Assembly: GCA_004356805.1 (NCBI GenBank)
Contig: SMXW01000008.1
Span: forward strand, 1 to 37,931
DNA from: Acidobacteriota bacterium
GTDB lineage: Bacteria > Actinomycetota > Acidimicrobiia > Spongiisociales > ZC4RG35
Reading direction: 5' to 3'
DNA: 37,931 bases
The position numbers and the translations under genes were made by a program. The notes beneath the pieces are model-generated. The model searched no databases. It worked only from the letters and a program-made list of their open reading frames with translations, and had not been told where the DNA came from. This document shows positions 16,161-23,869 of this stretch, piece by piece (positions within the stretch are counted from its first letter, which is position 1; each line of letters opens with the position of its first letter).

Positions 16161-16244
16161 CCTTTAACAATCACTCTTCGTGGTCAACAATGTCCTCAGA
16201 ACGTGCCCTAGGTATCTCGCAAGGGTTGGGGTAGGGGAGGCCCT

Positions 16245-16275
16245 CGAGAAGGGATCCGCAAGGGTCCCTTTCTCG
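16245..16275 (-). terminator. Hairpin downstream of the M23 peptidase gene
   Basis: Inverted repeat CGAGAAGGGA (16245-16254) and TCCCTTTCTCG (16265-16275), a 10-bp stem with one bulged base and a 10-base loop, starting 46 bases after the stop codon at 16322. No T-run follows on the minus strand (GGGCCTCC), so it may be a weak or factor-dependent terminator. Confidence 0.4.
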
Positions 16276-16321
16276 CGTCTGGATACCGGTCGGGTCTTGG
16301 TCGTCGGGTCGGAGGCCTCTT

Positions 16322-17488
16322 CTACCCGCAGACCGATCTGACCAGCGAATACGGGTTGACCGCCCCTCCGCCTCCCGGGTGGAACTCGAAATGAAGATGG
16401 GGCAACCAACTGGGAGCATTCCCTGTGCTGCCGTTGTATCCAACGATGTAGCCCTGGGGTACATGTTGACCCACGGAGATGGACCCGAAGTCGTCCATGT
16501 GGGCGTAATAGAACTCGTCACCGTTGTTGGCCTTGAGCCATATCGACTTTCCACCAAGACTGCTGTTGGAGATTCGCTTGATGGTCCCCTCGTAGATGGC
16601 AGCCAAAGGAGTTCCTCGTGCAGCAATCATGTCGACACCCTGGTGGAGACGGTTTCCCGAGCGGGGAGCGCCCCAGGTGTCGCTGAAGGACACTGCGCCG
16701 GCAACTGGGCACGTTCCGTTACCGGACGATGGAGGGATCGTCGTTGTGGTGGTCGTTGTCGACGTGGCGTTTCCACCATCTCCCGTGGTGGTCGTGGACG
16801 AGTCGCCTGTAGTCGTGGGGGTCTGGCTCGATGTGGTGGATGTTGTCGACGTCGCCTGACGGGCGGCTTCTTCCTGACGGCGCCGTTCCTCCTCCTCCTG
16901 ACGACGCCGTTCCTCCTCCTCGCGTTGCTGTTGTGCCACCAACTCGTCGTACACCGACTGCGCCGCGATCAACTCCTCCTGCAGTTGGACAGCCATCACC
17001 TCGAGCTCGGCCGTCACAATCTCCTGCTCGTCAGAAGCTTCTGCCAGACGACTCGTCTGAGCATCGAGTTCCCTTCGGAAAATTCTCAGCTGATTGATGA
17101 CGCTGTCATCGACCCCGCCTACCTCGCGCAGATACTCGAGACCGGCCCCGAACTCGTCATCGCTGGCGTTGATCAAGACGGAGAGCGAGGCCAGGCTCGC
17201 CGATCCCATGTAGAGCTCGACAGCGACCTCTTCGAGTCGTTGCTCGGTTTCCGCAAGCTGCACCTGGGCAAACTCGATCGACGACTTCAGGTCTGCAATC
17301 TCATCCTCGAGCTCCACCTGACGTGCCCAAGCTTCCTGAACAGCGTCGCCCAGTTCTTGAGAGTCCGCGACCATCCGGTTGACCTCTTGGCGAGCGCGGT
17401 CGATGTCCTCGTCCGTGACTTCGGCTATGGCCGGTGCGGCTACGGCGATTACCACGAGTGCAGCAAGGTTTCTGGCGAGTCTTTTCAT
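16322..17488 (-). CDS. M23 (LytM-type) peptidase with coiled coil, EnvC/NlpD-like
   Basis: 388 residues, exported. Signal peptide at about 1-22 (MKRLARNLAALVVIAVAAPA). Residues 25-210 are helical coiled coil ending in a charged EEERRRQE tandem repeat (24-base period in the DNA at about 16881-16922). There follows a low-complexity Ser/Thr linker of about 45 residues and the LytM domain. The zinc ligands look complete (LHQGVDM for H-x3-D, HLHFEFH for HxH), so it may be an active peptidoglycan endopeptidase rather than only an amidase activator. Architecture resembles cell-division hydrolase regulators. Its ATG overlaps the stop of the MBL-fold gene (ATGA), making the two co-translated. Confidence 0.9.
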   Translation of the reverse strand: MKRLARNLAALVVIAVAAPAIAEVTDEDIDRARQEVNRMVADSQELGDAVQEAWARQVELEDEIADLKSSIEFAQVQLAETEQRLEEVAVELYMGSASLASLSVLINASDDEFGAGLEYLREVGGVDDSVINQLRIFRRELDAQTSRLAEASDEQEIVTAELEVMAVQLQEELIAAQSVYDELVAQQQREEEERRRQEEEERRRQEEAARQATSTTSTTSSQTPTTTGDSSTTTTGDGGNATSTTTTTTTIPPSSGNGTCPVAGAVSFSDTWGAPRSGNRLHQGVDMIAARGTPLAAIYEGTIKRISNSSLGGKSIWLKANNGDEFYYAHMDDFGSISVGQHVPQGYIVGYNGSTGNAPSWLPHLHFEFHPGGGGAVNPYSLVRSVCG

Positions 17489-18258
17489 GGGACGCGGGGA
17501 GACACGACGACTTCGTCGCCCCTCAAGGGTATTCGTCCTTCGTCGTTGAGCAACGTGAGATGGGCTTGCACCGAGCGGGCCGCCAGCGGATGAAGCGATG
17601 AGTCAACATCTGCGTAGACCACTTCGACGACGTCGGACACGGTTCGAGACCCCGCAGCGATCGCCTGATAGATCTGTTCGTGACGCTGGCGACGGTGGGC
17701 GAGATACCAATCGAAAACAGTGTCGGGGTCATCCATCTCGTCCCCATGACCCGGGTGGAGTGTTCTGAGACCCTTACCCTTCAGCTTCTCGAGCGAGGCC
17801 AGATATGGACCCATGGCCTCGACCATCACTGAAGACCCACCCATGATGTGATCACCCGTGAAGAGCGCATCGCCCGCCCGAAAACACAGGTGGTCATTTG
17901 AGTGGCCAGGCGTGTGGATCACATCGAGTCGCAAGCTCCCCACATCAAAACGGGCACCGTCCAGCAGTCTGATGTCCGGATCGAACTGCGGTCCTGGGGC
18001 ATGCCCGACCGCAGGCACATCAAAATCTTTGGCAAGTGGGTTGGCCATCGGGGCGTGGTCAACATGAGTGTGTGTGACCAGGACCGCCTCGAGCGTTCGA
18101 CGTCCGATCATGTCGAGAATGGCTCTGGCGTGCCTGGAATCTACTGGGCCGGGGTCGATGATCACGACCGAACCATTCCCATCGTCGAGTATCCACGTGT
18201 TTGTTCCTGGGCCCGTGAAGGGACCCGAGTTGTTGGCGAGTACGCGATCGATCTTCAC
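17485..18258 (-). CDS. Metallo-beta-lactamase-fold hydrolase (glyoxalase II / LACTB2-like)
   Basis: 257 residues from GTG at 18258, chosen because GGCGGAG lies 5 bases upstream and the GTG overlaps the stop of the preceding small ORF (GTGA); a GTG seven codons further up is the alternative. Binuclear zinc motif HTHVDH in VLVTHTHVDHAPM, then HTPGHSNDHLCF, FTGDHIM and LHPGHGDEM provide the remaining ligands. The C-terminal ~70 residues (RRQRHEQIYQAI to RSVQAHLTLL) form the helical extension seen in LACTB2-like enzymes, which cleave thioesters or RNA. Substrate unknown. Co-translated with the M23 peptidase, for which I see no obvious biochemical link. Confidence 0.87.
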   Translation of the reverse strand: MKIDRVLANNSGPFTGPGTNTWILDDGNGSVVIIDPGPVDSRHARAILDMIGRRTLEAVLVTHTHVDHAPMANPLAKDFDVPAVGHAPGPQFDPDIRLLDGARFDVGSLRLDVIHTPGHSNDHLCFRAGDALFTGDHIMGGSSVMVEAMGPYLASLEKLKGKGLRTLHPGHGDEMDDPDTVFDWYLAHRRQRHEQIYQAIAAGSRTVSDVVEVVYADVDSSLHPLAARSVQAHLTLLNDEGRIPLRGDEVVVSPRVP

Positions 18259-18425
18259 CTGGACTCCGCCGGAAGACACATCGCGATCACCGAACCGTCG
18301 TCTGCCCGGCTGTCGAAGAACACGCCACTGTGTCGCCGGGCCGTGAGTATCTCGAACCGTTCCTGCAAGGGCCGAAGAACGATGACGATCGTGGTGGGGT
18401 CGGGGTCGACCGGGGAGAGTCCCAA
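18255..18425 (-). CDS. Small ORF of 56 residues upstream of and overlapping the MBL-fold gene
   Basis: TTG at 18425 to TGA at 18257-18255. The stop overlaps the GTG of the MBL gene (GTGA), the coupling used repeatedly in this window. 45 of 56 codons end in G or C, as in the surrounding genes, and the product has ordinary composition (beginning MGLSPVDPDPTTIVIVLRPL, containing ERFEILTARRHSGVFF, ending MCLPAESR). TAAGAT ends six bases before the TTG, fitting a leaderless start. The VIVLRP...FEILTARR pattern recalls the first strands of a Nudix domain, but the Nudix box is absent, so it may be a truncated relative or an unrelated small protein. Confidence 0.55.
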   Translation of the reverse strand: MGLSPVDPDPTTIVIVLRPLQERFEILTARRHSGVFFDSRADDGSVIAMCLPAESR

Positions 18426-18436
18426 GACCTCATCTT

Positions 18437-19813
18437 ATGAACGCATCCGGTCTGACCTGGCAGACTCCGGCTGTGACTGTCGACAACCCGTATCGAGATC
18501 TGCCTTCGGTGGACCAGTTGGCCGCCGAACTGGAAGGCCGTCTTCCTTGGCCTCTAGTAGTGGATGCCGTGCGGACCGCTCTACAGCAGTCCCGTCGAGA
18601 CATAGAAGAAGGCAAACAGGTTGATGCCCGCCGTATGGCTGAGAATCTCGTCAAGACTCTCGAACGCAGCGACGGCACAAAGGTCATCAATGCCACCGGC
18701 GTCCTGCTCCACACGAATCTCGGTCGAGCTGTGTGGTCGACGCAGGCCATCAAGCAAGCCGGCGAGGTGGCCGCCAATTACACGAACGTAGAGATCGACA
18801 TCGACACTGGCCGGCGAGCCCGGCGTGGCTCGTACGTCTCGACCCTGCTCAAGACGCTAACCGGTGCCGAGGACGCCCTTATCGTCAACAACAATGCCGC
18901 TGCGGTCGTCCTGGCGCTGGCGGCAACCTCAGCGGGGAAGGCTGTGCCGGTGGCGCGCGGCGAGCTGATCGAAATCGGAGGCTCTTACCGGCTGCCGGAC
19001 GTGATGGAGGCGAGTGGCTCGAGGCTCGTAGAAATCGGAACGACCAATCGCACCCGGGCCGGCGACTATGCGACCGCTCTGCAACTCCACAACTGTGGCT
19101 CGATTCTCAAGGTCCACCCCTCGAATTATCGAGTTGAGGGATTCACCGAAGAGGCAAGCATCGATGAGCTCGCCGAACTCGCCCTTTCGCGCGACATCCC
19201 ACTCATCTATGACATCGGCTCCGGGCTTCTGGACGCCGATACGCCCTGGCTCGACATCTCCACTCCAACCTGGCTCAGAGCCGAGCCGGCGGCACGACAA
19301 TCACTGGTGGCAGGTGCCGATTTGGTCACGTTTAGCGGTGACAAGCTCCTGGGTGGGCCACAGGCAGGAATCATCGTGGGAACCGCACCTGCGGTGAGCC
19401 TTCTTCGCAGGCATCCCCTGGCCCGCGCACTGAGAGTCGACGCGGTCACCTACGCGGCGCTCGCTGCCACCCTCGGCGCCTTCGCCAGCCGGGATGTCGA
19501 GCAAATTCCGTTCTGGCGGCAGGCTCTCATGCCTTCAGAGGGGCTGGCCGGGCGAGCCTCCGCGATGGCAGACCGTCTCGGTGGTCGCGTCGAGGAGGGC
19601 CAATCGACAATCGGCGCCGGAAGCGTGCCCGGTATGACGATGCCCTCTCCGGTGGTCGTCCTGCCTGAAGAGGACCACCTCTACGAGTTACTGCTCAAGG
19701 CCGATGTTCCAATCCTGACAAGACGGGAGAGCGGATCGTTGGTCATGGATCTCCGTACCGTCGATCCCGTCTCCGATCATTTGGTCATGGAGACAGTTGC
19801 GCAATGCCGCTGA
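18437..19813 (+). CDS. selA: L-seryl-tRNA(Sec) selenium transferase
   Basis: 458 residues. PLP enzyme that converts seryl-tRNA(Sec) to selenocysteyl-tRNA(Sec) with selenophosphate. Family marks are KVINATGVLLHTNLGRAV, the glycine/asparagine-rich VNNNAAAVVLAL, RGELIEIGGSYRLPD, GTTNRTRAGDY and the PLP lysine K303 in TFSGDKLLGGPQAG. The N-terminal ~75 residues form the tRNA-binding helical domain. Start ATG at 18437 lacks a Shine-Dalgarno; a GTG at codon 13 is an alternative. It overlaps selB by ten bases. Divergent from the small ORF/MBL operon; only 11 bases separate the two starts, so their promoters must overlap the opposite coding sequences. Confidence 0.96.
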   Translation: MNASGLTWQTPAVTVDNPYRDLPSVDQLAAELEGRLPWPLVVDAVRTALQQSRRDIEEGKQVDARRMAENLVKTLERSDGTKVINATGVLLHTNLGRAVWSTQAIKQAGEVAANYTNVEIDIDTGRRARRGSYVSTLLKTLTGAEDALIVNNNAAAVVLALAATSAGKAVPVARGELIEIGGSYRLPDVMEASGSRLVEIGTTNRTRAGDYATALQLHNCGSILKVHPSNYRVEGFTEEASIDELAELALSRDIPLIYDIGSGLLDADTPWLDISTPTWLRAEPAARQSLVAGADLVTFSGDKLLGGPQAGIIVGTAPAVSLLRRHPLARALRVDAVTYAALAATLGAFASRDVEQIPFWRQALMPSEGLAGRASAMADRLGGRVEEGQSTIGAGSVPGMTMPSPVVVLPEEDHLYELLLKADVPILTRRESGSLVMDLRTVDPVSDHLVMETVAQCR

Positions 19814-21561
19814 TCGGAACCGCCGGTCACGTAGATCACGGCAAGTCGACCCTCATCCAAAGACTCACGGGACGAGACCCAGATCGATGGGCGGAGGAAA
19901 AGAGGCGAGGGTTGACTATCGACCTCGGCTTTGGCTGGACAACCCTTCCCAACGGCACCGACGTCTCGTTCGTAGATGTTCCCGGACACGAGCGATACCT
20001 GAAGAACATGCTTGCCGGGATAGAGGCCATCGATATCGCCCTTTTCGTAGTGGCTGCCGACGAGGGCTGGATGCCCCAGTCGGAGGAGCATCTGGCGGTA
20101 CTGGACCTCCTCGAAGTCAACACCGGAATGGTCGCGCTGACGAAGTCTGATCTCGTCGACTCCGATCTCCTGGAACTCGCCACGATCGAGGTGATCGAAA
20201 AACTCGAAGGCACCTCTCTCGAGAGCTCCGAGGTTGTTCCCGTGTCGGGAACTACCGGCGACGGCATCGACGTTCTGATCTCACATCTTCAACGGCTGAC
20301 CGATTCCGTGACGCCGTCGGACATCGGCCGGCCCCGTCTTTGGGTCGACCGCTCTTTCACAGCCAGCGGCGCCGGAACCATCGTCACCGGGACGCTCCTC
20401 GATGGCCCCATGGACACCGACGAGAGCGTCACCATCTACCCGGGTGGGAGACCCGCCCGTGTCAGAGGGATACAGAGTCACGAAAGCCAGGTCGACCACA
20501 TCGGACCTGGGCGGCGTGTCGCGCTCAATCTGAGTGGAATCGATCGTGATGAGGTTGTGCGCGGTGACATGATTGGCCTACCGGACCAGTGGACCACGTC
20601 CACCCGTTTCGTGACCTCGATTCGGACGGCCCGGTACGTAGACGAACTCGAGCGTCGAGGCGCCTACCAATTCCACATAGGCAGCTCGGTGCACCCAGTC
20701 GAAATCGTGGGTCTGGAGGATGGTGTCGCCGTCTTCACTACCTCCAAACCAATCCCGCTCACCATCGGTGACAGGTTCGTCGTCAGGGATACCGGGAGAA
20801 AGCTTGTCGTTGCCGGCGGGCGGGTGCTTGATCCGGAGCCGGGACCAACCAGAACCGCGATGGCGTCCGCTCGTTCGATCGATCCAGATGCCCAGGCCGA
20901 TGACCTAGCGGCCCGACTGCTTGCAATCCGAGGCAGTGCCAGTGGGGCAAGGATCACCGCCCAGACTGGAGGGGGAAGTCCGGTCGATGCCGTCAATGTC
21001 GCCGGCCAACTCGTTTCCAACGAGGCCTTCCGTTCCCTCGCCGACAAGGCAACCCGGTTGGTGGCTGTGGAGCATGAGACACATCCGCTGAGAGTCGGTC
21101 TGCCTCTGGCGACGCTTGCGGAGCGGCTCGGTGTGAGCAGCGAGATCGCCGAGGTGGTGGTTTCCAGGACCGATGGCCTCGAGCGTGTCGGACCCGACAT
21201 TGCAGCGTCGGGCCGGGACGTCGACCTGCCCGAGCAGGCACGGGTTGAGTGGGAACTCGCCCGGTCTGAGCTCGCGGCAGCTCTGGCCGTGCCCACCGTT
21301 GCCGAGTTGGGTCTCGATTCCGAGTTGCTACATCTTCAGCTGAGGCGAGGCGAGCTGGTTCGGGTGAGTGATGACCTGGTGTGGCTGCCCCACCAGATGG
21401 ATGAGGTCCGACGTCTCCTCGAGTCACTACCGGAGAACTTCACGGTGGCACAGTTTCGCGACGCCGCCGAACTTTCGCGAAAGTATGCGGTCCCGTTATT
21501 GGAGTGGGCTGACAAAGAAGGGCTCACTGTCCGCCGGGGTGATACCCGCACACTTCGGTGA
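19804..21561 (+). CDS. selB: Selenocysteine-specific elongation factor SelB
   Basis: 585 residues. GTPase that brings selenocysteyl-tRNA to the ribosome at UGA codons followed by a SECIS hairpin. G1 GHVDHGKS (8-15), the switch region with RRGLTIDLGF, G3 DVPGHERYLKNM, G4 TKSD, then EF-Tu-like beta domains and a C-terminal winged-helix region (from about residue 400) that binds SECIS RNA, ending with ELSRKYAVPLLEWADKEGLT, the usual last winged helix. The start codon lies inside selA (10-base overlap). The second WhiB gene converges from the right with 13 bases between stops. selD and a tRNA-Sec gene are not in the window. Confidence 0.96.
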   Translation: MPLIGTAGHVDHGKSTLIQRLTGRDPDRWAEEKRRGLTIDLGFGWTTLPNGTDVSFVDVPGHERYLKNMLAGIEAIDIALFVVAADEGWMPQSEEHLAVLDLLEVNTGMVALTKSDLVDSDLLELATIEVIEKLEGTSLESSEVVPVSGTTGDGIDVLISHLQRLTDSVTPSDIGRPRLWVDRSFTASGAGTIVTGTLLDGPMDTDESVTIYPGGRPARVRGIQSHESQVDHIGPGRRVALNLSGIDRDEVVRGDMIGLPDQWTTSTRFVTSIRTARYVDELERRGAYQFHIGSSVHPVEIVGLEDGVAVFTTSKPIPLTIGDRFVVRDTGRKLVVAGGRVLDPEPGPTRTAMASARSIDPDAQADDLAARLLAIRGSASGARITAQTGGGSPVDAVNVAGQLVSNEAFRSLADKATRLVAVEHETHPLRVGLPLATLAERLGVSSEIAEVVVSRTDGLERVGPDIAASGRDVDLPEQARVEWELARSELAAALAVPTVAELGLDSELLHLQLRRGELVRVSDDLVWLPHQMDEVRRLLESLPENFTVAQFRDAAELSRKYAVPLLEWADKEGLTVRRGDTRTLR

Positions 21562-21574
21562 GCCTATGTTGGGG

Positions 21575-21823
21575 TCAGCCAGCCAGAACGGTGTTACGTC
21601 GTTCGATCTCTGTCGTTCCTCCCCAAATGCCGAACGGCTCACGAATGGCCACGGCATGGGCGAAGCAGGGATCCTGGACGGGACACACTCCACATATGGC
21701 TTTTGCCTTCATCTCTCGCCGCTCCCGCTCCTCCTTGCGCTCGAAGGTCGAGGGCGGGAAAAAGAGATAGGCGTGATTCCCACGACACAACGCGACTAGC
21801 TGCCAATCGTCCATGTGGGACAA
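21575..21823 (-). CDS. WhiB-family [4Fe-4S] transcriptional regulator (second copy)
   Basis: 82 residues from TTG at 21823, which has a GGAGG box 6 bases upstream; the ATG three codons later (21814) is 13 or more bases from it, and the frame is open further upstream without support. Cluster cysteines are C13, C44, C47 and C53, followed by the canonical GIWGG turn (65-69) and TTEIERR. The spacer between the first and second cysteine is highly charged (FERKEERERREMKAK). It is shorter than most WhiB proteins: the basic DNA-binding tail is reduced to ERRNTVLAG, so it may act mainly through sigma factor contact. Confidence 0.9.
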   Translation of the reverse strand: MSHMDDWQLVALCRGNHAYLFFPPSTFERKEERERREMKAKAICGVCPVQDPCFAHAVAIREPFGIWGGTTEIERRNTVLAG

Positions 21824-21908
21824 ACTTCTCCTCCCGCTTCTGGCACCAACCGGGTCGAAGCTACAGACTCGACCCTCACCCTTCAAGAAGAATTTTGGAT
21901 TGGGCTCG

Positions 21909-23177
21909 CTAAATTTCGCGATCTGGCTCCAGCCGGTCAACCTCCAGATAGAGCCCGTCTACCCCGATCACGGTGACCTCGTCCCCCTCTGCGATGCCGG
22001 CTTCCCGATGTGCGGTTGCGCGCCAACGGGCACCGTTCACCTCGACCAACCCGTTGGGTTGGAATTCGGTGAGAGCCCGGCCGGCATGCCCAACGAGGGA
22101 GTCGCGGCCGATGGTCTGGGTCGACAAGCGCGCCCGCTGGACAGTCGGCATGGCGAGCAGAAAGAAGAAGAGCACCCCCAGCACCGAAGGTAGGACCAGC
22201 CACCATTTCGGATCTATCTGCCCTGCGCCGTCCACGAAGAACATCCCGGCGATCTGAAGGAGGATCGCCCCCGTGACCGTAATCACCAGAACTCCTCCCC
22301 TCTGGTGGGCAAAGGTGAGCACGGCCCAGCCCGTTATCGCCAGGCCCAGCGCCCACCAACGCACGGGGAGGTTGACTACGCCCCAGCCTGCGAGGAGTAG
22401 CGAGATCGAAGCCACCCCCGCTGCAACCCCCGGGCCCAAGGCGAAAAACTCAAACGTGACAATGCTCAGGCCGATGACCAGAAAGAAGAAAGCTGCCTCG
22501 GGGGTGACCGCCAGCCGGAAGAACCTCGTCCCCAGGCCCGGCTTGCGGAATGTGGTCGTCTTCAGGGTGACGCCGTCTTCGAATTCTTTGACGGTGGTAA
22601 CCGTGACCTGCCCATTGGCGGTGACGAACGTTTCCCCGTCAAGATCCTGAAGATACTGCCGCAGCGTGGGCTGCAACTCGAGGCCAGTCTCCTCGGCAGG
22701 CAACAGATCCCGAGGGCCGACGGTCTCTGGCCGGTCTTCGCCAAGGACAACCGGGTTGAAGCGACCGATCTCGGAACCAGGAGAAATCGCGGACTCACTG
22801 GCTTCGATGGACATCAGGGCCGCGCCACCGTAGGCAACGGCTGGCGCTGGCCCGACCCATAAGGCAACCGGCAATGGGGGGTTTGACAGCACCTCGACCA
22901 ACCTGTCGTAGGCCTCACCGTCGAGGACTGCTCTCGAGTTGATCTGGAGGACAGCCAGAACTTGACCGTTGGCGGCGGCTAGCTCAATCGACTCCGCCAT
23001 GAACTCGAGTGCGGACCTGTCGAGCGGCCCGCTGACATCAATGACGTCGATGCCACCTCCCTGATCTTGAGCCAGGGCTACTCCCGAGATCGCCAGGAAG
23101 AGGATGAGAAGAGCTAGACGCCGCACGGCCCGCGAGGTTAGGGGCGGACCGCCGGTACCCACTCTCGGGGCGAGCAA
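21909..23177 (-). CDS. NfeD-family long membrane protein with ClpP-like N-terminal domain
   Basis: About 422 residues, using TTG at 23177; GTG codons at residues 6 and 18 are alternatives and none has a clear ribosome binding site. Signal/anchor near 19-36 (RLALLILFLAISGVALAQ), a ClpP/SppA-like domain (about 42-200, IDVIDVSGPLDRSALEFM), five or so transmembrane helices (about 225-345) and a C-terminal OB-fold NfeD domain (LVGHAGRALTEF to EGDEVTVIGVDGLYLEV). Long NfeD proteins are thought to work with membrane SPFH proteins in membrane quality control. The catalytic-serine segment, normally A-S-A-G/A, reads AVAYGGAAL, so protease activity is doubtful. No SPFH partner lies next to it. Confidence 0.85.
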   Translation of the reverse strand: MLAPRVGTGGPPLTSRAVRRLALLILFLAISGVALAQDQGGGIDVIDVSGPLDRSALEFMAESIELAAANGQVLAVLQINSRAVLDGEAYDRLVEVLSNPPLPVALWVGPAPAVAYGGAALMSIEASESAISPGSEIGRFNPVVLGEDRPETVGPRDLLPAEETGLELQPTLRQYLQDLDGETFVTANGQVTVTTVKEFEDGVTLKTTTFRKPGLGTRFFRLAVTPEAAFFFLVIGLSIVTFEFFALGPGVAAGVASISLLLAGWGVVNLPVRWWALGLAITGWAVLTFAHQRGGVLVITVTGAILLQIAGMFFVDGAGQIDPKWWLVLPSVLGVLFFFLLAMPTVQRARLSTQTIGRDSLVGHAGRALTEFQPNGLVEVNGARWRATAHREAGIAEGDEVTVIGVDGLYLEVDRLEPDREI

Positions 23178-23225
23178 CCGTTTTGTGAACCGTTTCCTGG
23201 GCTGACCGCTTTCCCTTCACCGAAC

Positions 23226-23241
23226 GACAGACAGACAGACA
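23226..23241 (+). repeat. GACA tetranucleotide repeat (4 copies)
   Basis: Four perfect tandem GACA units between the divergent NfeD and receiver genes. The tract is outside coding sequence and 31 bases upstream of the receiver start; slippage there could alter promoter spacing, though four units is short. Confidence 0.6.
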
Positions 23242-23271
23242 GGTGACTCGCCGGGGCTATCGTGCCGCCCG

Positions 23272-23658
23272 ATGTCGAAAGTCCTCCTTGTTACCGACGC
23301 CTCATGGGTAGCCAACGAAGTGAGGGCCGGGCTCTCCCTCGGTGAATGGGACATCGAGGAGATCAGCGATCCGCGACTAACGACGAGCCTCGTCAAGGAA
23401 AAACGTCCCGACGCTGTCATCGTCGACATGCAAGTGGGCAGCATGGGGGGAATGGCCGTCATCCGCGGTATAAGAGGCGAAGTTGATGAAGCCGACCGTC
23501 CACGGACCGTCCTACTGCTCGACCGATCGGCCGACGAATTCATCGCCCGACGAGCCGGCGCCGATGCTTCCGTCCTGAAACCGATCAACGCGTCGGCGCT
23601 GCGAGCCGCGCTCCAGCGCGGGCACCTGCCGTCTTCCGGCACCACGGAAGAGGCATAG
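23272..23658 (+). CDS. Stand-alone response regulator receiver domain
   Basis: 128 residues, a single CheY-like receiver with no output domain. Phosphoacceptor Asp lies in AVIVDMQVGSMGGM (about residue 52) and the conserved Lys in VLKPINAS; the first acidic pair is reduced to one Asp (VTDASW). The Thr/Ser switch position appears as TVLLLDRS. Start is ATG at 23272; TATCGT at 23258-23263 ends eight bases before it, consistent with a leaderless transcript. No histidine kinase is nearby. A structured segment follows the stop codon, then the heme cluster. Confidence 0.87.
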   Translation: MSKVLLVTDASWVANEVRAGLSLGEWDIEEISDPRLTTSLVKEKRPDAVIVDMQVGSMGGMAVIRGIRGEVDEADRPRTVLLLDRSADEFIARRAGADASVLKPINASALRAALQRGHLPSSGTTEEA

Positions 23659-23660
23659 AG

Positions 23661-23727
23661 AAAAGCCGCCCCGAAACTTTCCGACGTCGTGTCGGTTTCA
23701 ATCCGACTTGGTGTCGGGGCGCCCTTT
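23661..23727 (+). other. Structured RNA segment with competing hairpins downstream of the receiver gene
   Basis: CGCCCCGA (23667-23674) pairs perfectly with TCGGGGCG (23714-23721). Inside, CCGAC-N5-GTCGG occurs twice (23681-23695 and 23703-23717), and the first GTCGG can also pair with the second CCGAC around a TTTCAAT loop. The second small hairpin competes with the outer stem. Flanking AAAAG and CCCTTT give it a terminator-like outline. It may terminate the receiver transcript or act as a switch ahead of the heme genes. Confidence 0.45.
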
Positions 23728-23869
23728 GGTTTCACTCCCCGCCAATGCGGTGCTGGAACCTGGCGTGCCAACCAATCTGATCCACTATCCGGTCAGGATT
23801 GAGATCACCGGCGATCCTCGCTGCCATTCCGGCAGGCTCGAGAACCGTCCTAACTTGTGGGTCACGTGA
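23711..23869 (+). CDS. Possible 52-codon ORF ahead of hemH
   Basis: GTG at 23711 to TGA at 23867-23869, which overlaps the GTG of hemH (GTGA). 37 of 52 codons end in G or C, close to the neighbouring genes. The product (VPTNLIHYPVRIEITGDPRC in the middle) matches no family I know, the start has no ribosome binding site and it overlaps the hairpin region. Chance is a serious alternative; the overlap with hemH is the main reason for listing it. Confidence 0.25.
   Translation: MSGRPLVSLPANAVLEPGVPTNLIHYPVRIEITGDPRCHSGRLENRPNLWVT

Noticed and set aside
16379-17593. Rightward open frame of 404 codons.
   Set aside because: Antisense to the M23 peptidase, which has signal peptide, coiled coil and zinc motifs.
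23681-23765. Possible tRNA-Sec: GTCGG-TTTCAAT-CCGAC looks like an anticodon arm with anticodon TCA, close to selAB.
   Set aside because: No matching acceptor stem, no D arm and no GGTTCGA-type T loop can be built around it; the bases fit better as competing hairpins.
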